64,000 nucleotides of DNA, taken from contig NZ_FOWR01000010.1 of assembly GCF_900115495.1 (NCBI RefSeq), forward strand, positions 28,727 through 92,726, in the 5' to 3' direction. Below are positions 1 through 8,826 of this stretch, one piece after another. Source of the stretch: Enterovibrio norvegicus DSM 15893. GTDB lineage: Bacteria; Pseudomonadota; Gammaproteobacteria; Enterobacterales; Vibrionaceae. A program made the translations under genes and the position numbers. The first letter of the stretch is position 1. Every line of letters starts with the position of its first letter. Under the pieces are notes generated by a model, which made no database searches, was not told the origin of the DNA, and saw only the letters and a program-made list of their open reading frames with translations.

Positions 1-734
1 GTGAAGCAGTGCTTGCTGCAATTGCAGATGTCACCGACAAACCTGTCACCGCCGTGGTCTATTCACACCACCATGAAGACCACATTGGTGATATTTCCGT
101 GTTCGAGAAAGCGGCAAAAGACGCCGGCGTGAAGCTTGAAATCATTGCGACAGATGCCACCGCAAAAGGCATGAAAGCGCACGGGAGTGAGGTGACGCCC
201 GCAACCAAAGAACTCAAGTTCAGCGGAGACAGCTTCACGTTTGGTGATGAGACCATCACCGTCTATGGGCTTGCAGATTCTGCGCACACTTACGACAGTG
301 CACTTTGGATATTGGAAAACGCAAAAATTGCGCATATCCCAGATGTGGTTAACCCAGACCAAATGCCGTACCTGAACTTTGGTGGTTCAGACACCTTCGA
401 AGGCTATGAAGATAACCTTGCGTTTATCAAAGCCAAAGAGTGGAAGTATTTCTCAGGCGGGCATGGGAACATTGGCAGCAAAGACGATTTCACGTTCATG
501 CAGGAATACGTGGCTGATCTGAAAGCCGCCACGGGCGACGCGCTCGGCAGCGTGAATCCTGGCGATTACTTTGTGGCGAAATACAACAACCACCAAGCAT
601 CAGCAAAAGCCTATTACGATGCCATCACAGCAAAAGCCATGGACACCTTACGTCCGAAGTACGGCGAGTTTTACGGATTTGAAGCCTCTGTGCCTGACCA
701 AATCGTCATGGTACGCGATGCCATCAGCCACTGA
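1..734 (+). CDS. MBL-fold metallo-hydrolase, 5' truncated by window edge
   Basis: The reading frame is already open at base 3, so the true start lies outside the window. The visible part carries the metal-binding signature HHHEDHIGD about 22 residues in, which is the HxHxDH motif of the metallo-beta-lactamase superfamily. Further candidate ligands follow in HIPDVVNP and SGGHG. These residues would bind two metal ions, usually zinc. The substrate cannot be told: the family includes hydrolases for lactams, thioesters, sulfate esters and others. No antibiotic-resistance claim is justified. The next gene is 185 bases downstream and probably a separate unit. Confidence 0.85.
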   Translation, partial: EAVLAAIADVTDKPVTAVVYSHHHEDHIGDISVFEKAAKDAGVKLEIIATDATAKGMKAHGSEVTPATKELKFSGDSFTFGDETITVYGLADSAHTYDSALWILENAKIAHIPDVVNPDQMPYLNFGGSDTFEGYEDNLAFIKAKEWKYFSGGHGNIGSKDDFTFMQEYVADLKAATGDALGSVNPGDYFVAKYNNHQASAKAYYDAITAKAMDTLRPKYGEFYGFEASVPDQIVMVRDAISH

Positions 735-919
735 TTGAACACCTAGGAACCTGCACACAATCAACAAGTGTAAAGGTGCTTTGTCTTACTCTCCGTACAA
801 AATGGTGCCCTAACACAACCATTACGTACACCTAACATTGGTTCACTTGTTTTGAACGACAGTAAAGGTGCTGCAGCAAAACACTACCCAATGACTCCAC
901 AGGAAAAGGAGAGTAAGCG

Positions 920-1066
920 ATGACAATGCTAAAAACACTGATGTTAGCTCTAGCGGTTTTCTTTACAGGTTCAGCACTGGCTACCTCGACCGATGGGGGC
1001 AATAAGTGCCCAGAAGGGTCAGAAGCTCCAGAGTGCCAAGTGAAAGACGATAACAGCGGCTCTTAA
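920..1066 (+). CDS. Small secreted peptide, 48 aa
   Basis: A 48-codon ORF follows a strong Shine-Dalgarno (AGGAAAAGGAGAG, ending a few bases before the ATG). It encodes a typical signal peptide (MTMLKTLMLALAVFFTGSALA) with an AxA-type cleavage site. The mature part is about 27 residues, polar and acidic, with two cysteines (NKCPEG and PECQV) that could form one disulfide. A rho-independent terminator follows about 20 bases after the stop, so the gene is probably its own transcript. I do not recognise the family. Such short exported peptides are often missed by gene callers. Confidence 0.65.
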   Translation: MTMLKTLMLALAVFFTGSALATSTDGGNKCPEGSEAPECQVKDDNSGS

Positions 1067-1084
1067 ACCAAGCCGATAGCAAGC

Positions 1085-1122
1085 AGGCGCTTTTCTGGGT
1101 TGTAGAAGCGCCTGTATTTTTT
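1085..1122 (+). terminator. Rho-independent terminator
   Basis: The stem AGGCGCTT...AAGCGCCT is followed by a T-rich run (TATTTTTTG). It closes the small secreted peptide gene. It also argues against any start of the next gene as far upstream as base 1121. Confidence 0.75.
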
Positions 1123-1225
1123 GTTTGGTTTCTCACTCAGCTTCCCATTCGCCAGCACCTTTTACTCCCCTCTGCACCCACATCGTGTTTATACTGCCTG
1201 CGGTTATTTCAATCCAAGCCTGCAT

Positions 1226-2128
1226 ATGAAGCTCGCCAACAGTCCCGTTACACAACACGTCTTCGACGGTATTCCTTTTTTCCTCAAGCGTGACGACCAA
1301 CTTCACGGTCACTTTTCGGGAAACAAAGCCCGCAAGCTGATGTCGCTTCTTGCTTACGATGATCCTAAGATCACCCATTTGATTGGTTATGGTTCACCGC
1401 AGGCCAACTCCTTGTTATCCCTTGCGGCGCTCGCGTCCATCAAAGGTTGGCAGTTAGAGTTTTACGTTGATCGCATTCCAAGTTGGCTAAAAGAAAGCCC
1501 GATTGGGAATTATCGTGGAGCATTAGATCTGGGCGCGAAAGTCATTGCGATGACAGACATCTGCGCCGAATCTACCCACCCTGCCGATTTCATTCACAAG
1601 CACCGACAAGATGAAAATCACCTGCTTGTGCCTGAAGGTGGTCGATCACCGATTGCAGAAGAAGGCGTCAAAACCCTTGCGGACGAAATTCTCGCGTGGT
1701 CACACTTCCATCAAGAAAAGCCATTGGCCGTCGCGTTACCTGCTGGCACAGGTACCACGGCGCTGTATTTGCACAAGCATTTACACCCGCACGGCATCGA
1801 GGTGCTTACCTGCCCTTGTGTTGGTGGGGAAAGTTACCTTGTTTCACAATTTGAAGAGCTGGCCGAAACCCGCCATCCCACCATTTTGACGCGCGATCAG
1901 AAACATCACTTTGGAAAGCTGTACGAACAAGATTATCGCGTGTGGCAATCCTTGCTTGAACAAACCCACATCGAGTTTGATTTGTTGTACGACCCGATGA
2001 TGTGGCGATGTTTACAGACTTGGTACCCACAGAACGCTGACAAACAACTGCTCTATATTCACCAAGGTGGCATTTTAGGCAACGAAAGTATGCTGCCAAG
2101 GTATGAGCGAAAATACGATTTACGCTAA
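1226..2128 (+). CDS. PLP-dependent ACC deaminase / D-cysteine desulfhydrase family protein
   Basis: About 300 residues, a tryptophan-synthase-beta-fold (type II) PLP enzyme. The segment LKRDDQLHGHFSGNKARKL matches the family, with the Schiff-base lysine in SGNKARK. A glycine-rich phosphate loop follows (LPAGTGTTALY), and there is a typical C-terminal IHQGG segment. Family members deaminate 1-aminocyclopropane-1-carboxylate or desulfhydrate D-cysteine; Vibrionaceae versions are often annotated as ACC deaminase, but substrate is unproven. I chose the ATG at 1226 (MKLANSP) because homologues begin about here and the frame upstream overlaps a terminator. It stands alone between two unrelated genes. 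Confidence 0.8.
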   Translation: MKLANSPVTQHVFDGIPFFLKRDDQLHGHFSGNKARKLMSLLAYDDPKITHLIGYGSPQANSLLSLAALASIKGWQLEFYVDRIPSWLKESPIGNYRGALDLGAKVIAMTDICAESTHPADFIHKHRQDENHLLVPEGGRSPIAEEGVKTLADEILAWSHFHQEKPLAVALPAGTGTTALYLHKHLHPHGIEVLTCPCVGGESYLVSQFEELAETRHPTILTRDQKHHFGKLYEQDYRVWQSLLEQTHIEFDLLYDPMMWRCLQTWYPQNADKQLLYIHQGGILGNESMLPRYERKYDLR

Positions 2129-2229
2129 CGCGCATTACACACTGGGTCTCATTAAAAACACCCAACCCTTCGCAGCCGAACTGCTAATCTCGCCTTAGAT
2201 AAAACCAGTTGTTGCACAAGGAAACGTGT

Positions 2230-3099
2230 ATGAAGTTATGGGGATGGGGATGTTTGCTGTTCTTGGTCGGATGTGCGAACACCGACAATAACACGCGTTC
2301 GAATAACATAGAGAAAAGCTACACGCATCACAATGTATGTAGTGAATGGGAAAAAGAAGCCCGAAATCCACGCAATATTTTGCCTCGAAAACTCGCCACA
2401 GGGCTGACAGCCAAGCGCCTCGATATCATCAATGACGACTTTTCATGCCATATTAATATGGTGATTGAGATTGATGACGATCTGCTCATTTATCCTGATA
2501 TGGAAGGAAATAACCGAGCAGAAAAGGTCGAAGCCTTCAATTCACCTAAAGGTCAATTGACCCTGTTCGATGGCCTCCACCCCGGCATGCTCGAAAACAT
2601 TATCGAAGGCAAAAAACACTGGAACGACGTTGAAGGGTTCAAGTTTTCCTTTCAGATCGATTTTACCTCAGGCGACACCAACACGGTGGTCATCAATACA
2701 CTCGATAACACAGGCTTTGCCGCTGGCGACAGTTGCTACAGCAAATTCATCGCCATTGATTTATGTGCCTATGCGGAAGAAGAAGCATTACTCACACAGA
2801 AAAAAGACCTCTACAAGATTCAAGATACCGTCATCTTAGATAAGGTGTCATCTGCCGGAAAAGTGCTGACCCTTGAGTATGCCTATTTACCTGAATTTGA
2901 TTATGTCTTGGATGGCACCAATGTTCAGCGACAGAAAATCCGAGCGGCCAGCTTGAAAACATTAGAAAGAGAAGTGTGTGGCAAACCAGCCGCAAAAAGA
3001 GGCTTTGTGAAAGCTGGCGGTGAAGTGAGGATGATTTTAAAAACCACCAACAATCAGCTCACCTATTCAACAAATGCACTCACCTGTGCTTCACACTAG
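2230..3099 (+). CDS. Putative lipoprotein of unknown function
   Basis: About 289 residues. The N-terminus MKLWGWGCLLFLVGCANTD is a short lipoprotein signal with lipobox LVGC, so the mature protein should be lipid-anchored at Cys15. An AAGGAA Shine-Dalgarno supports the start at 2230. The body is rich in charged residues and contains a few cysteines (HNVCSEW, FSCHIN, GDSCYSK, DLCAYAE), suggesting disulfides in the periplasm. No family recognised. Its stop codon touches the end of the convergent LysR gene. Confidence 0.6.
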   Translation: MKLWGWGCLLFLVGCANTDNNTRSNNIEKSYTHHNVCSEWEKEARNPRNILPRKLATGLTAKRLDIINDDFSCHINMVIEIDDDLLIYPDMEGNNRAEKVEAFNSPKGQLTLFDGLHPGMLENIIEGKKHWNDVEGFKFSFQIDFTSGDTNTVVINTLDNTGFAAGDSCYSKFIAIDLCAYAEEEALLTQKKDLYKIQDTVILDKVSSAGKVLTLEYAYLPEFDYVLDGTNVQRQKIRAASLKTLEREVCGKPAAKRGFVKAGGEVRMILKTTNNQLTYSTNALTCASH

Positions 3100-3993
3100 T
3101 TACTCTTTCCATCCCTCAAAGTGCGTCAACAAATGATCGATAGCAAGGCGCGCTTTGAGGGGTAAGAACTTGCGGTTTTGATACACCACCCATGAGGTAA
3201 TTTTCTGCGTCCAAAAAGGGGCGAGCACCGGAACCAAGTCACCGTCCTGAACCGCTTGTTGGAAACTGCTTTTGGGCATGTAACCAATCCCTAACCCGCC
3301 TTTGCATGCCTCCACCAAAGCATTGGCGTTATTACAACGAAAACGCCCTGACACTTTCACAGGTATCTCTTTCCCCGCCTGCTCAAACAGCCATGTATCG
3401 TTGTTAGTGATCAAGCAAGAATGCTGCGCTAACGCTTTGGGATGGTTCGGCTCACCATGTTCCAAAAGGTAATCAGGCGACGCAACCGCAATCAAACTGC
3501 GGTCAGCGAGCTTTCTGGCGACCAACCCTGAATCTTGCAATCGTCCATAACGGATAGCGAAATCGATACCGTCTTCCACGAAGTTGACGTGGCGGCTACT
3601 GAAATCCACTTCAACCGTCAATTTAGGATGTTGTTTGGCAAACTCCACCAGCGCAGGGGCAATGAATTGTTCGGCAAACGACCCAGCCATACTGATGCGG
3701 AGCGTGCCTTGCAAATCAACCTGCGCGCCCGTCACCATCTCATTGGCTTGATCGAGCCCGCTCACCAACTCTTGGCATTGTAGATAATACTGCTGACCCG
3801 TTTCTGTGAGTTTCACCGAGCGTGTAGATCGCGCAAAGAGCGCCGTGCCAAGGCGTTGTTCTAGTCGCGACACTTGGCGAGAAACGTGGCTGACCGAGCA
3901 ATTCAAACGACGGGCAGCTTCACTGAAGCCCTTGGCGTCTGCCACTGTCACGAATTCAACAATGCCATCAAAACTGAGTGCGTTTAGGTTCAT
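3100..3993 (-). CDS. LysR-family transcriptional regulator
   Basis: About 297 residues. An N-terminal winged helix-turn-helix (FVTVADAKGFSEAARRLNCSV, then SHVSRQVSRLEQRLGTALF and TRSVKLTETG) is followed by a LysR substrate-binding domain of the CrgA-like subgroup. Start taken at MNLNALS; an upstream in-frame ATG is possible. It is divergently arranged with the DJ-1/PfpI-type gene 146 bases away, the usual arrangement for a LysR regulator and its target, so control of that gene is likely. The effector is unknown. Confidence 0.88.
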   Translation of the reverse strand: MNLNALSFDGIVEFVTVADAKGFSEAARRLNCSVSHVSRQVSRLEQRLGTALFARSTRSVKLTETGQQYYLQCQELVSGLDQANEMVTGAQVDLQGTLRISMAGSFAEQFIAPALVEFAKQHPKLTVEVDFSSRHVNFVEDGIDFAIRYGRLQDSGLVARKLADRSLIAVASPDYLLEHGEPNHPKALAQHSCLITNNDTWLFEQAGKEIPVKVSGRFRCNNANALVEACKGGLGIGYMPKSSFQQAVQDGDLVPVLAPFWTQKITSWVVYQNRKFLPLKARLAIDHLLTHFEGWKE

Positions 3994-4139
3994 TTGATTA
4001 TTGTTATATAGCAAAGACGGTTTTTCATTTTAGCGGATTATCACCTATATAGCGAAAGCATAGAATGGTCGACATCAAACGGCTTAGCTCTGTCCAAAAA
4101 TGGCGTAGCCACGCCCACTCTCATCAAAAGGATGACGTT

Positions 4140-4811
4140 ATGAAAAAGGTTCTAATCATCGTTACGAATCATGCCACGCTTGGCACAACCGATCAGGCGA
4201 ACGGTACGTACGCCCCTGAGATGACTCACGCGTTGGATGCATTCTTGCAGGCGGGTTTCAGCTACGACGTTGCTTCTATCAATGGCGGCGCAGTGCCTTT
4301 CTACGGTGAAGACATGGAAGGCGATGACGTTAATACGCGTATTTTTAACGATGCAGAGTTCCAGTCTCGCGTGAACAACACCATTCCCGTTAACCAGCTC
4401 AACATCGACGATTACGATGCCATTTTCTACCCTGGTGGGTTCGGCCTGCTGTCTGATTTGGCAGATCATGCCCTAACAGCAAGCCTAGCGGCATCGCATT
4501 ACGAAAAAGGCGGCGTGATCGGTTCCGTGTGTCATGGCCCTGCGGGTCTGCTTCCTATCACTCTGAGTAATGGACAGCCATTGATCGCCGATAAGAACGT
4601 GACGGGTTTTACGCGTGAAGAAGAAGTGGATTTCGGCACCATCAACGACATTCCTTTCCTGCTGGAAGAATCGCTAACACGTAAAGCCGCGAAATTTAGC
4701 AAAATCCAGCCTTGGGGCGTGCATGTCATCGTTGACGAGCGTCTTGTAACAGGCCAAAACCCAGCAAGTGCACACGGAGTGGGTGAAGCCATGGTCGCAT
4801 TGCTGAAGTAA
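4140..4811 (+). CDS. DJ-1/PfpI family (type 1 glutamine amidotransferase-like) protein
   Basis: About 223 residues. The nucleophile elbow VIGSVCHGPAGLL contains the catalytic-type cysteine and the adjacent His. The N-terminal KVLIIVTNHAT and the FYPGGFG segment carrying the acidic loop are typical of the HchA/PfpI branch of the DJ-1 superfamily (glyoxalase III-like, protein or nucleotide deglycase, or chaperone activities). The start at 4140 has an AAAGGAT ribosome-binding site. Divergent from a LysR gene; probably induced by it under carbonyl or oxidative stress (inference). A strong terminator follows. Confidence 0.82.
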   Translation: MKKVLIIVTNHATLGTTDQANGTYAPEMTHALDAFLQAGFSYDVASINGGAVPFYGEDMEGDDVNTRIFNDAEFQSRVNNTIPVNQLNIDDYDAIFYPGGFGLLSDLADHALTASLAASHYEKGGVIGSVCHGPAGLLPITLSNGQPLIADKNVTGFTREEEVDFGTINDIPFLLEESLTRKAAKFSKIQPWGVHVIVDERLVTGQNPASAHGVGEAMVALLK

Positions 4812-4842
4812 CGCAAACTGCGTGAAGAAAAGCACAACTTTA

Positions 4843-4897
4843 AACGTCGGTGACGAGCAAACCACTGCCTTGCTCGGCACTGACGTTTTCTTTATTT
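4843..4897 (+). terminator. Rho-independent terminator with long stem
   Basis: Two 18-base arms (AACGTCGGTGACGAGCAA and its near reverse complement, two mismatches) surround a short loop and are followed by TTTTCTTTATTT. This closes the DJ-1/PfpI gene. Confidence 0.8.
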
Positions 4898-5180
4898 CTG
4901 TCAGCCATGATCGGGCAAAAAGCCCATGATATTCGCTCATCATCGTGGCGCGCCGCACTGCTCATCTTTCCCAAACCCTCCCGCTCAAACCCTTTCCCCT
5001 CTCCTGATGGAGAAATGCCAAGCGTAAAGCGCCTTTCTTATTGATAAATAAAATATTTCACCATCTTTCCGCATTAAACGAATGCGCAGCACGGTTCTCT
5101 TTCCGTCGTAAAAAAGCGCGTATCACGTCGTAAATAAATAATTACCCCCAAACAAAAAGAGCCATTATCCAAATGTAGAC
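4898..5180. other. Intergenic region, no gene seen
   Basis: About 280 bases between the terminator and the folded gbcA leader. It becomes AT-rich near 5040-5140 and may hold the gbcA promoter, but I could not assign -35/-10 boxes with confidence. Confidence 0.5.
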
Positions 5181-5270
5181 CTCTCAAATGCCGCAAAGAA
5201 AGCGGTTTAAACACGCGCGCGTAGGCGTGTTTGTTGTTCAGAATGTCGACAAAGGATTGCCATTTGAGAG
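5181..5270 (+). promoter_or_regulatory. Candidate structured leader upstream of gbcA
   Basis: A perfect 10-base inverted repeat (CTCTCAAATG at 5181-5190, CATTTGAGAG at 5261-5270) closes a 90-base segment. Inside, a 4-base extension GCAA/TTGC continues the stem after a 2-base bulge, and an inner hairpin AAACACGC/GCGTGTTT (5209-5232) is present. A competing small hairpin CCGC/GCGG (5191-5205) excludes the GCAA/TTGC pairing. It ends 43 bases before the gbcA start. It could be a cis-acting RNA, or the two arms could be paired operator half-sites. No known riboswitch class recognised. Confidence 0.4.
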
Positions 5271-5313
5271 TACAAAATGCATGTCGTGGGCAAGACGAAG
5301 GGAAGGAAGCAAG

Positions 5314-6567
5314 ATGAACCAAGTGCCGATTAAACACATCGACAGCGATGTCATTGATAAACACGCTGTCAAAACCATGCTCGAGCGACGCATTCCAGAC
5401 TTTACGCTTGAACAACCCTTCTACAACAGCCCGGAGATCTTCCGCATCGACATGGAAGAAATCTTCGGCAAAGAATGGATATTTGCAGGCATGACCTGCG
5501 AGTTTCCAAAGCGCGGTAGCTTCACCACGCTCGATGTGGGCGGTAATCCCATCATTATCGTTCGCGATAACAAAGACCAAATTCGCGCCTTCCACAATGT
5601 TTGTCGTCACCGTGGCTCCAAAATCTGCACAACGCAAAAAGGCAAATCCGCCAAGCTCGTCTGCCCTTACCACCAATGGACCTATGACCTCGATGGCTCA
5701 TTGGTCTTTGCCGGCGTCGACATGGGCGACGATTTTGATAAATCGCTGTATAGCCTGCATCCCGTGCATTGTGAAAATGCAGGCGGCTACATCTTCGTTT
5801 GCCTTGCAGATACACCGCCGCCAATCCAAGAATTTCTCGATGATCTGAATCACTACCTCGAACCCTACGACATGGCGAACACCAAAGTTGCCTTCGAAAG
5901 CACCATCATCGAAAAAGCAAACTGGAAACTCGTGGTCGAAAACAATCGCGAGTGTTACCACTGTGATGGCTCCCACCCCGAATTACTGCATACCTTGCTT
6001 GAGTGGGATGACAACAATGACCCACGCGCGACACCAGAATTCATTGCTTTAGTAGAAAAACAGCAAAAGCTCTGGTCAGGGCATGACATCCCCTTCAAAT
6101 TCAAAGGCGCGTATGGCCTTCGAAACCGCATGGTGCGCACGCCACTCAAAGAAGGCACCCACGCCATGACCATGGACGGCAAAGCCGCCAGCAAAAAGCT
6201 CATGGGCCGCATCGACACCCCCGATCTTGGCGTGCTAAGGATTCTGCACTTACCGAACTCGTGGAATCACGGTGGCGGCGACAACCTCATCGCATTCCAA
6301 ATCCTGCCTGTGAGCCCGCAAGAAACCAAAGTTATCACACGTTGGATCGTGCACAAAGATGCTGTTGAAGGGGTGGACTACGACGTTGAAAACCTAATTC
6401 ACGTATGGATGGCAACGAATGCCCAAGACCGTACGCTCGCTGAAACCAACCAACTGGGCGTGAACTCCAAAGCCTATCAACCAGGCCCATATTCCAAGAC
6501 GTATGAGTTCGGCGTAATCAACTTTGTTAACTGGTACTGCGAACAGCTAGAAGCCAACCTCGGGTAA
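5314..6567 (+). CDS. gbcA: Glycine betaine monooxygenase, Rieske oxygenase subunit GbcA
   Basis: About 417 residues. This is a Rieske-type ring-hydroxylating oxygenase alpha subunit: the 2Fe-2S Rieske motif CRH (Cys97, His99) and CPYH (Cys117, His120), then the mononuclear iron site ENNRECYHCDGSH (His216, His221). The sequence closely follows GbcA of Pseudomonas, which with GbcB oxidatively demethylates glycine betaine to dimethylglycine and formaldehyde in the cytoplasm. Start set at MNQVPIKH, with GGAAGGAAG as ribosome-binding site. gbcB follows 162 bases downstream. The related carnitine monooxygenase CntA is less likely given length and matched segments such as GLRNRMVR and QPGPYSKTYEFG. 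Confidence 0.9.
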   Translation: MNQVPIKHIDSDVIDKHAVKTMLERRIPDFTLEQPFYNSPEIFRIDMEEIFGKEWIFAGMTCEFPKRGSFTTLDVGGNPIIIVRDNKDQIRAFHNVCRHRGSKICTTQKGKSAKLVCPYHQWTYDLDGSLVFAGVDMGDDFDKSLYSLHPVHCENAGGYIFVCLADTPPPIQEFLDDLNHYLEPYDMANTKVAFESTIIEKANWKLVVENNRECYHCDGSHPELLHTLLEWDDNNDPRATPEFIALVEKQQKLWSGHDIPFKFKGAYGLRNRMVRTPLKEGTHAMTMDGKAASKKLMGRIDTPDLGVLRILHLPNSWNHGGGDNLIAFQILPVSPQETKVITRWIVHKDAVEGVDYDVENLIHVWMATNAQDRTLAETNQLGVNSKAYQPGPYSKTYEFGVINFVNWYCEQLEANLG

Positions 6568-6729
6568 GTGTTGGTGCGTTTTGGTATGTGCATGTCGTAT
6601 TTGCATAAATCGTGAAACGCAAATGGCAACAAAATCCAAGAAAAGTGCATGGTTTTCATACCGAAAACACGAACAAAAATACGTTGGCTATCAGAATAAT
6701 AGTGCGCTCACTGCTTGGGGAACGAAACA

Positions 6730-7845
6730 ATGAATGACGTAGAAGTGATACCCGACAACAGCCTCAACCCCGTTAATACACAAACCTGGGTCAATGGGCG
6801 ACACCTTGTGCGCTGTGTGAAAGTGATCCGTGAAACGCATGACGTGAAAACCTTCTGCTTCATGAGTCAAACCCCCATCATGTATTTCTTCAAGCCAGGG
6901 CAATTCGTCACGCTTGAGCTAAACATTGGTGGCGAGCAAGTCATGCGCAGTTACACCATGTCCTCTTCGCCTTCCGTGCCTTACAGCTTTTCCATCACGG
7001 TAAAACGACTCAAAAATGGCTTAGTGTCGAACTGGCTACATGACAACCTCAATATCGATGACGAAATTGCGGTTCACGGCCCTGTCGGCAACTTCAACTG
7101 TATCGACAACCCCACCGATAAAGCACTGCTCCTTTCTGGCGGTGTCGGCATCACGCCAGTGATTTCCATGGCGCGATGGTGGTATGACACCAATGGTGCA
7201 GTGGACATCAAATTCGTGCACAGCGCCCAAACCCCGCGAGACATCATCTTCCTCAAAGAACTGGAATTGATGAACGCACGCATTGATAACTTCGATCTCA
7301 GCATCATTTGTGAGCGCTACGACCCCGGACAAAGCTGGCACGGTTACAGGGGCTTTCTCACCAAAGAAGTCTTGTTGCTGATCGCGCCCGATGCACTTCA
7401 ACGCGAAGTCTATTGCTGTGGGCCAGAACCTTACATGGCTGCTGTGCGAAAAATGCTGATGGAAATCGGCTTCGACATGCGCCAATACCATGAAGAAAGC
7501 TTCGGCGCGACACCGATAGAAGTGCAGGAAGACGCGGAAGAATCCGCAGAACAGGCACTGATCACCGACGAAATCCCCGTCCCCGGATTCACCGTCGAAT
7601 TCGTTGATGAAGGCATGTCTGTCACCGTCAGTGAAAATGAAACCATTCACACTGCCAGCACAAAACTGGGTGTACATGTACCCAAAGCCTGCGGCATGGG
7701 CATTTGCGGGTCATGCAAAGTGAGATTGCTGTCTGGTGAAGTCACCATGGAGCACAACGGCGGGATAAGCGAAGAAGAGGAAGAAGAAGGCTATATCCTC
7801 AGTTGCTGCAGCAAGGCGAAAACAAACGTGTCTATTGAAACCTAA
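6730..7845 (+). CDS. gbcB: Glycine betaine monooxygenase reductase GbcB
   Basis: About 371 residues. Domain order: FAD-binding ferredoxin-reductase domain (RSYTMSSSP, flavin contact), NAD(P)H-binding domain (LLLSGGVGITPVISMA; CCGPEPYM), then a plant-type 2Fe-2S domain (CGMGICGSCK and the late Cys in LSCCSKAK). It passes electrons from NAD(P)H to the Rieske centre of GbcA. Start chosen at MNDVEV. A run of six glutamates (SEEEEEEG) precedes the last cysteine. The last 50 bases are repeated in decayed form at 15428-15474, beyond the type VI module. Confidence 0.9.
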   Translation: MNDVEVIPDNSLNPVNTQTWVNGRHLVRCVKVIRETHDVKTFCFMSQTPIMYFFKPGQFVTLELNIGGEQVMRSYTMSSSPSVPYSFSITVKRLKNGLVSNWLHDNLNIDDEIAVHGPVGNFNCIDNPTDKALLLSGGVGITPVISMARWWYDTNGAVDIKFVHSAQTPRDIIFLKELELMNARIDNFDLSIICERYDPGQSWHGYRGFLTKEVLLLIAPDALQREVYCCGPEPYMAAVRKMLMEIGFDMRQYHEESFGATPIEVQEDAEESAEQALITDEIPVPGFTVEFVDEGMSVTVSENETIHTASTKLGVHVPKACGMGICGSCKVRLLSGEVTMEHNGGISEEEEEEGYILSCCSKAKTNVSIET

Positions 7846-8162
7846 TGTGACCGACAAACAAACCCTGTCTTCGCCCCTCTTTGTCTTCATGCAGATATAG
7901 AGGGGTAAATAAGAGAGCGAGACTCCCGCGCTTGCTCTCTCAACAACTCATATCACTAGTCAGTCATCATTTGTGCTTGCCACACTCACTTTATCGATAA
8001 CCTCGCAACTGCGTTTAATCCTAAACGACGTGAGGGATACTTCCCCTTTCTGAGCGGGACAAAATTCGCCCACCGAGCAAATTATCGCCAACCTTTGAGC
8101 AAAATGTTGCTCAACCAGAGGAGTTCAACGCCCTAACTGACTGTATTGATTTATAGATACAG
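7846..8162. other. Intergenic region between gbcB and hcp
   Basis: No gene seen. Two hairpins occur: CCCCTCT/AGAGGGG (7874-7905) and AGAGAGC/GCTCTCT (about 7912-7941). Neither has a proper T-run, so termination after gbcB is only possible. The segment should also contain activator sites for the sigma-54 promoter downstream. Confidence 0.45.
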
Positions 8163-8180
8163 TTGGCATTGTTCATGCTG
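8163..8180 (+). promoter_or_regulatory. Sigma-54 (-24/-12) promoter of the hcp operon
   Basis: The element TTGGCATTGTTCATGCTG has the invariant GG (8165-8166) and GC (8177-8178) separated by exactly 10 bases, and matches TGGCA-N-TGC. It lies 45 bases upstream of the hcp start. Orphan hcp-vgrG operons of Vibrio are driven by RpoN with the enhancer-binding protein VasH. The regulator itself is not in the window. Confidence 0.65.
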
Positions 8181-8223
8181 CTCAATAATTGAACAGCGAT
8201 CATTCATAGACAAGGACAACGCC

Positions 8224-8742
8224 ATGCCAACTCCATGCTATATCTCAATTGAAGGCAAAACACAGGGCAACATCACCGCAGGTGCTTTTACGGCAGATTC
8301 GGTGGGTAACATCTATGTAGAAGGCCATGAAGACGAAATGCTCGTCCAAGCCTTTGACCACATTGTGACCGTTCCCACCGACCCTCAAAGTGGTCAGCCA
8401 TCCGGGCAACGGGTGCATAAACCCTTCAAGTTCACTGTCGCCCTCAATAAAGCGGTCCCCTTGATGTACAACTCTCTCGCGTCAGGCGAAATGCTGCCAA
8501 CCATTACCTTAAATTGGTATCGCACCTCAGTAGAAGGTAAGCAAGAACACTTTTTCTCCACCGTACTGACTGACGCCACCATTATCGATATCGACTGCAA
8601 AATGCCGCACTGTCAGGACAACGAGAAGAAAGAGTTTACCCAGTTGGTCACCGTGTCCGTTGCGTATCGAAAAATCGATTGGGAACACACAGTGGCAGGT
8701 ACCTCAGGCGCCGATGACTGGCGAGCACCGATTGAAGGCTAA
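8224..8742 (+). CDS. hcp: Type VI secretion system tube protein Hcp
   Basis: 172 residues, the same length as Hcp of Vibrio cholerae and nearly matching it in segments such as MPTPCYISIEG, VEGHEDEMLVQ and FKFTVALNKAVPL. Hcp forms hexameric rings that stack into the expelled tube. Start at 8224 as in homologues. First gene of an orphan secretion module with vgrG 84 bases downstream. No sheath, baseplate or membrane-complex genes are in the window, so it must rely on a main cluster elsewhere. Confidence 0.97.
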   Translation: MPTPCYISIEGKTQGNITAGAFTADSVGNIYVEGHEDEMLVQAFDHIVTVPTDPQSGQPSGQRVHKPFKFTVALNKAVPLMYNSLASGEMLPTITLNWYRTSVEGKQEHFFSTVLTDATIIDIDCKMPHCQDNEKKEFTQLVTVSVAYRKIDWEHTVAGTSGADDWRAPIEG

Positions 8743-8826
8743 AACATCGATGTCACAACATAATACGGCGTCAGCTATCTCAACATAGCCACTCACGACG
8801 CAACAGTTGCTAGGGATAACACCATC

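Noticed and set aside
5074..5676. Minus-strand ORF of 200 residues across the gbcA start
   Set aside because: Antisense to a strongly recognised gene, with no family features and no ribosome-binding site.
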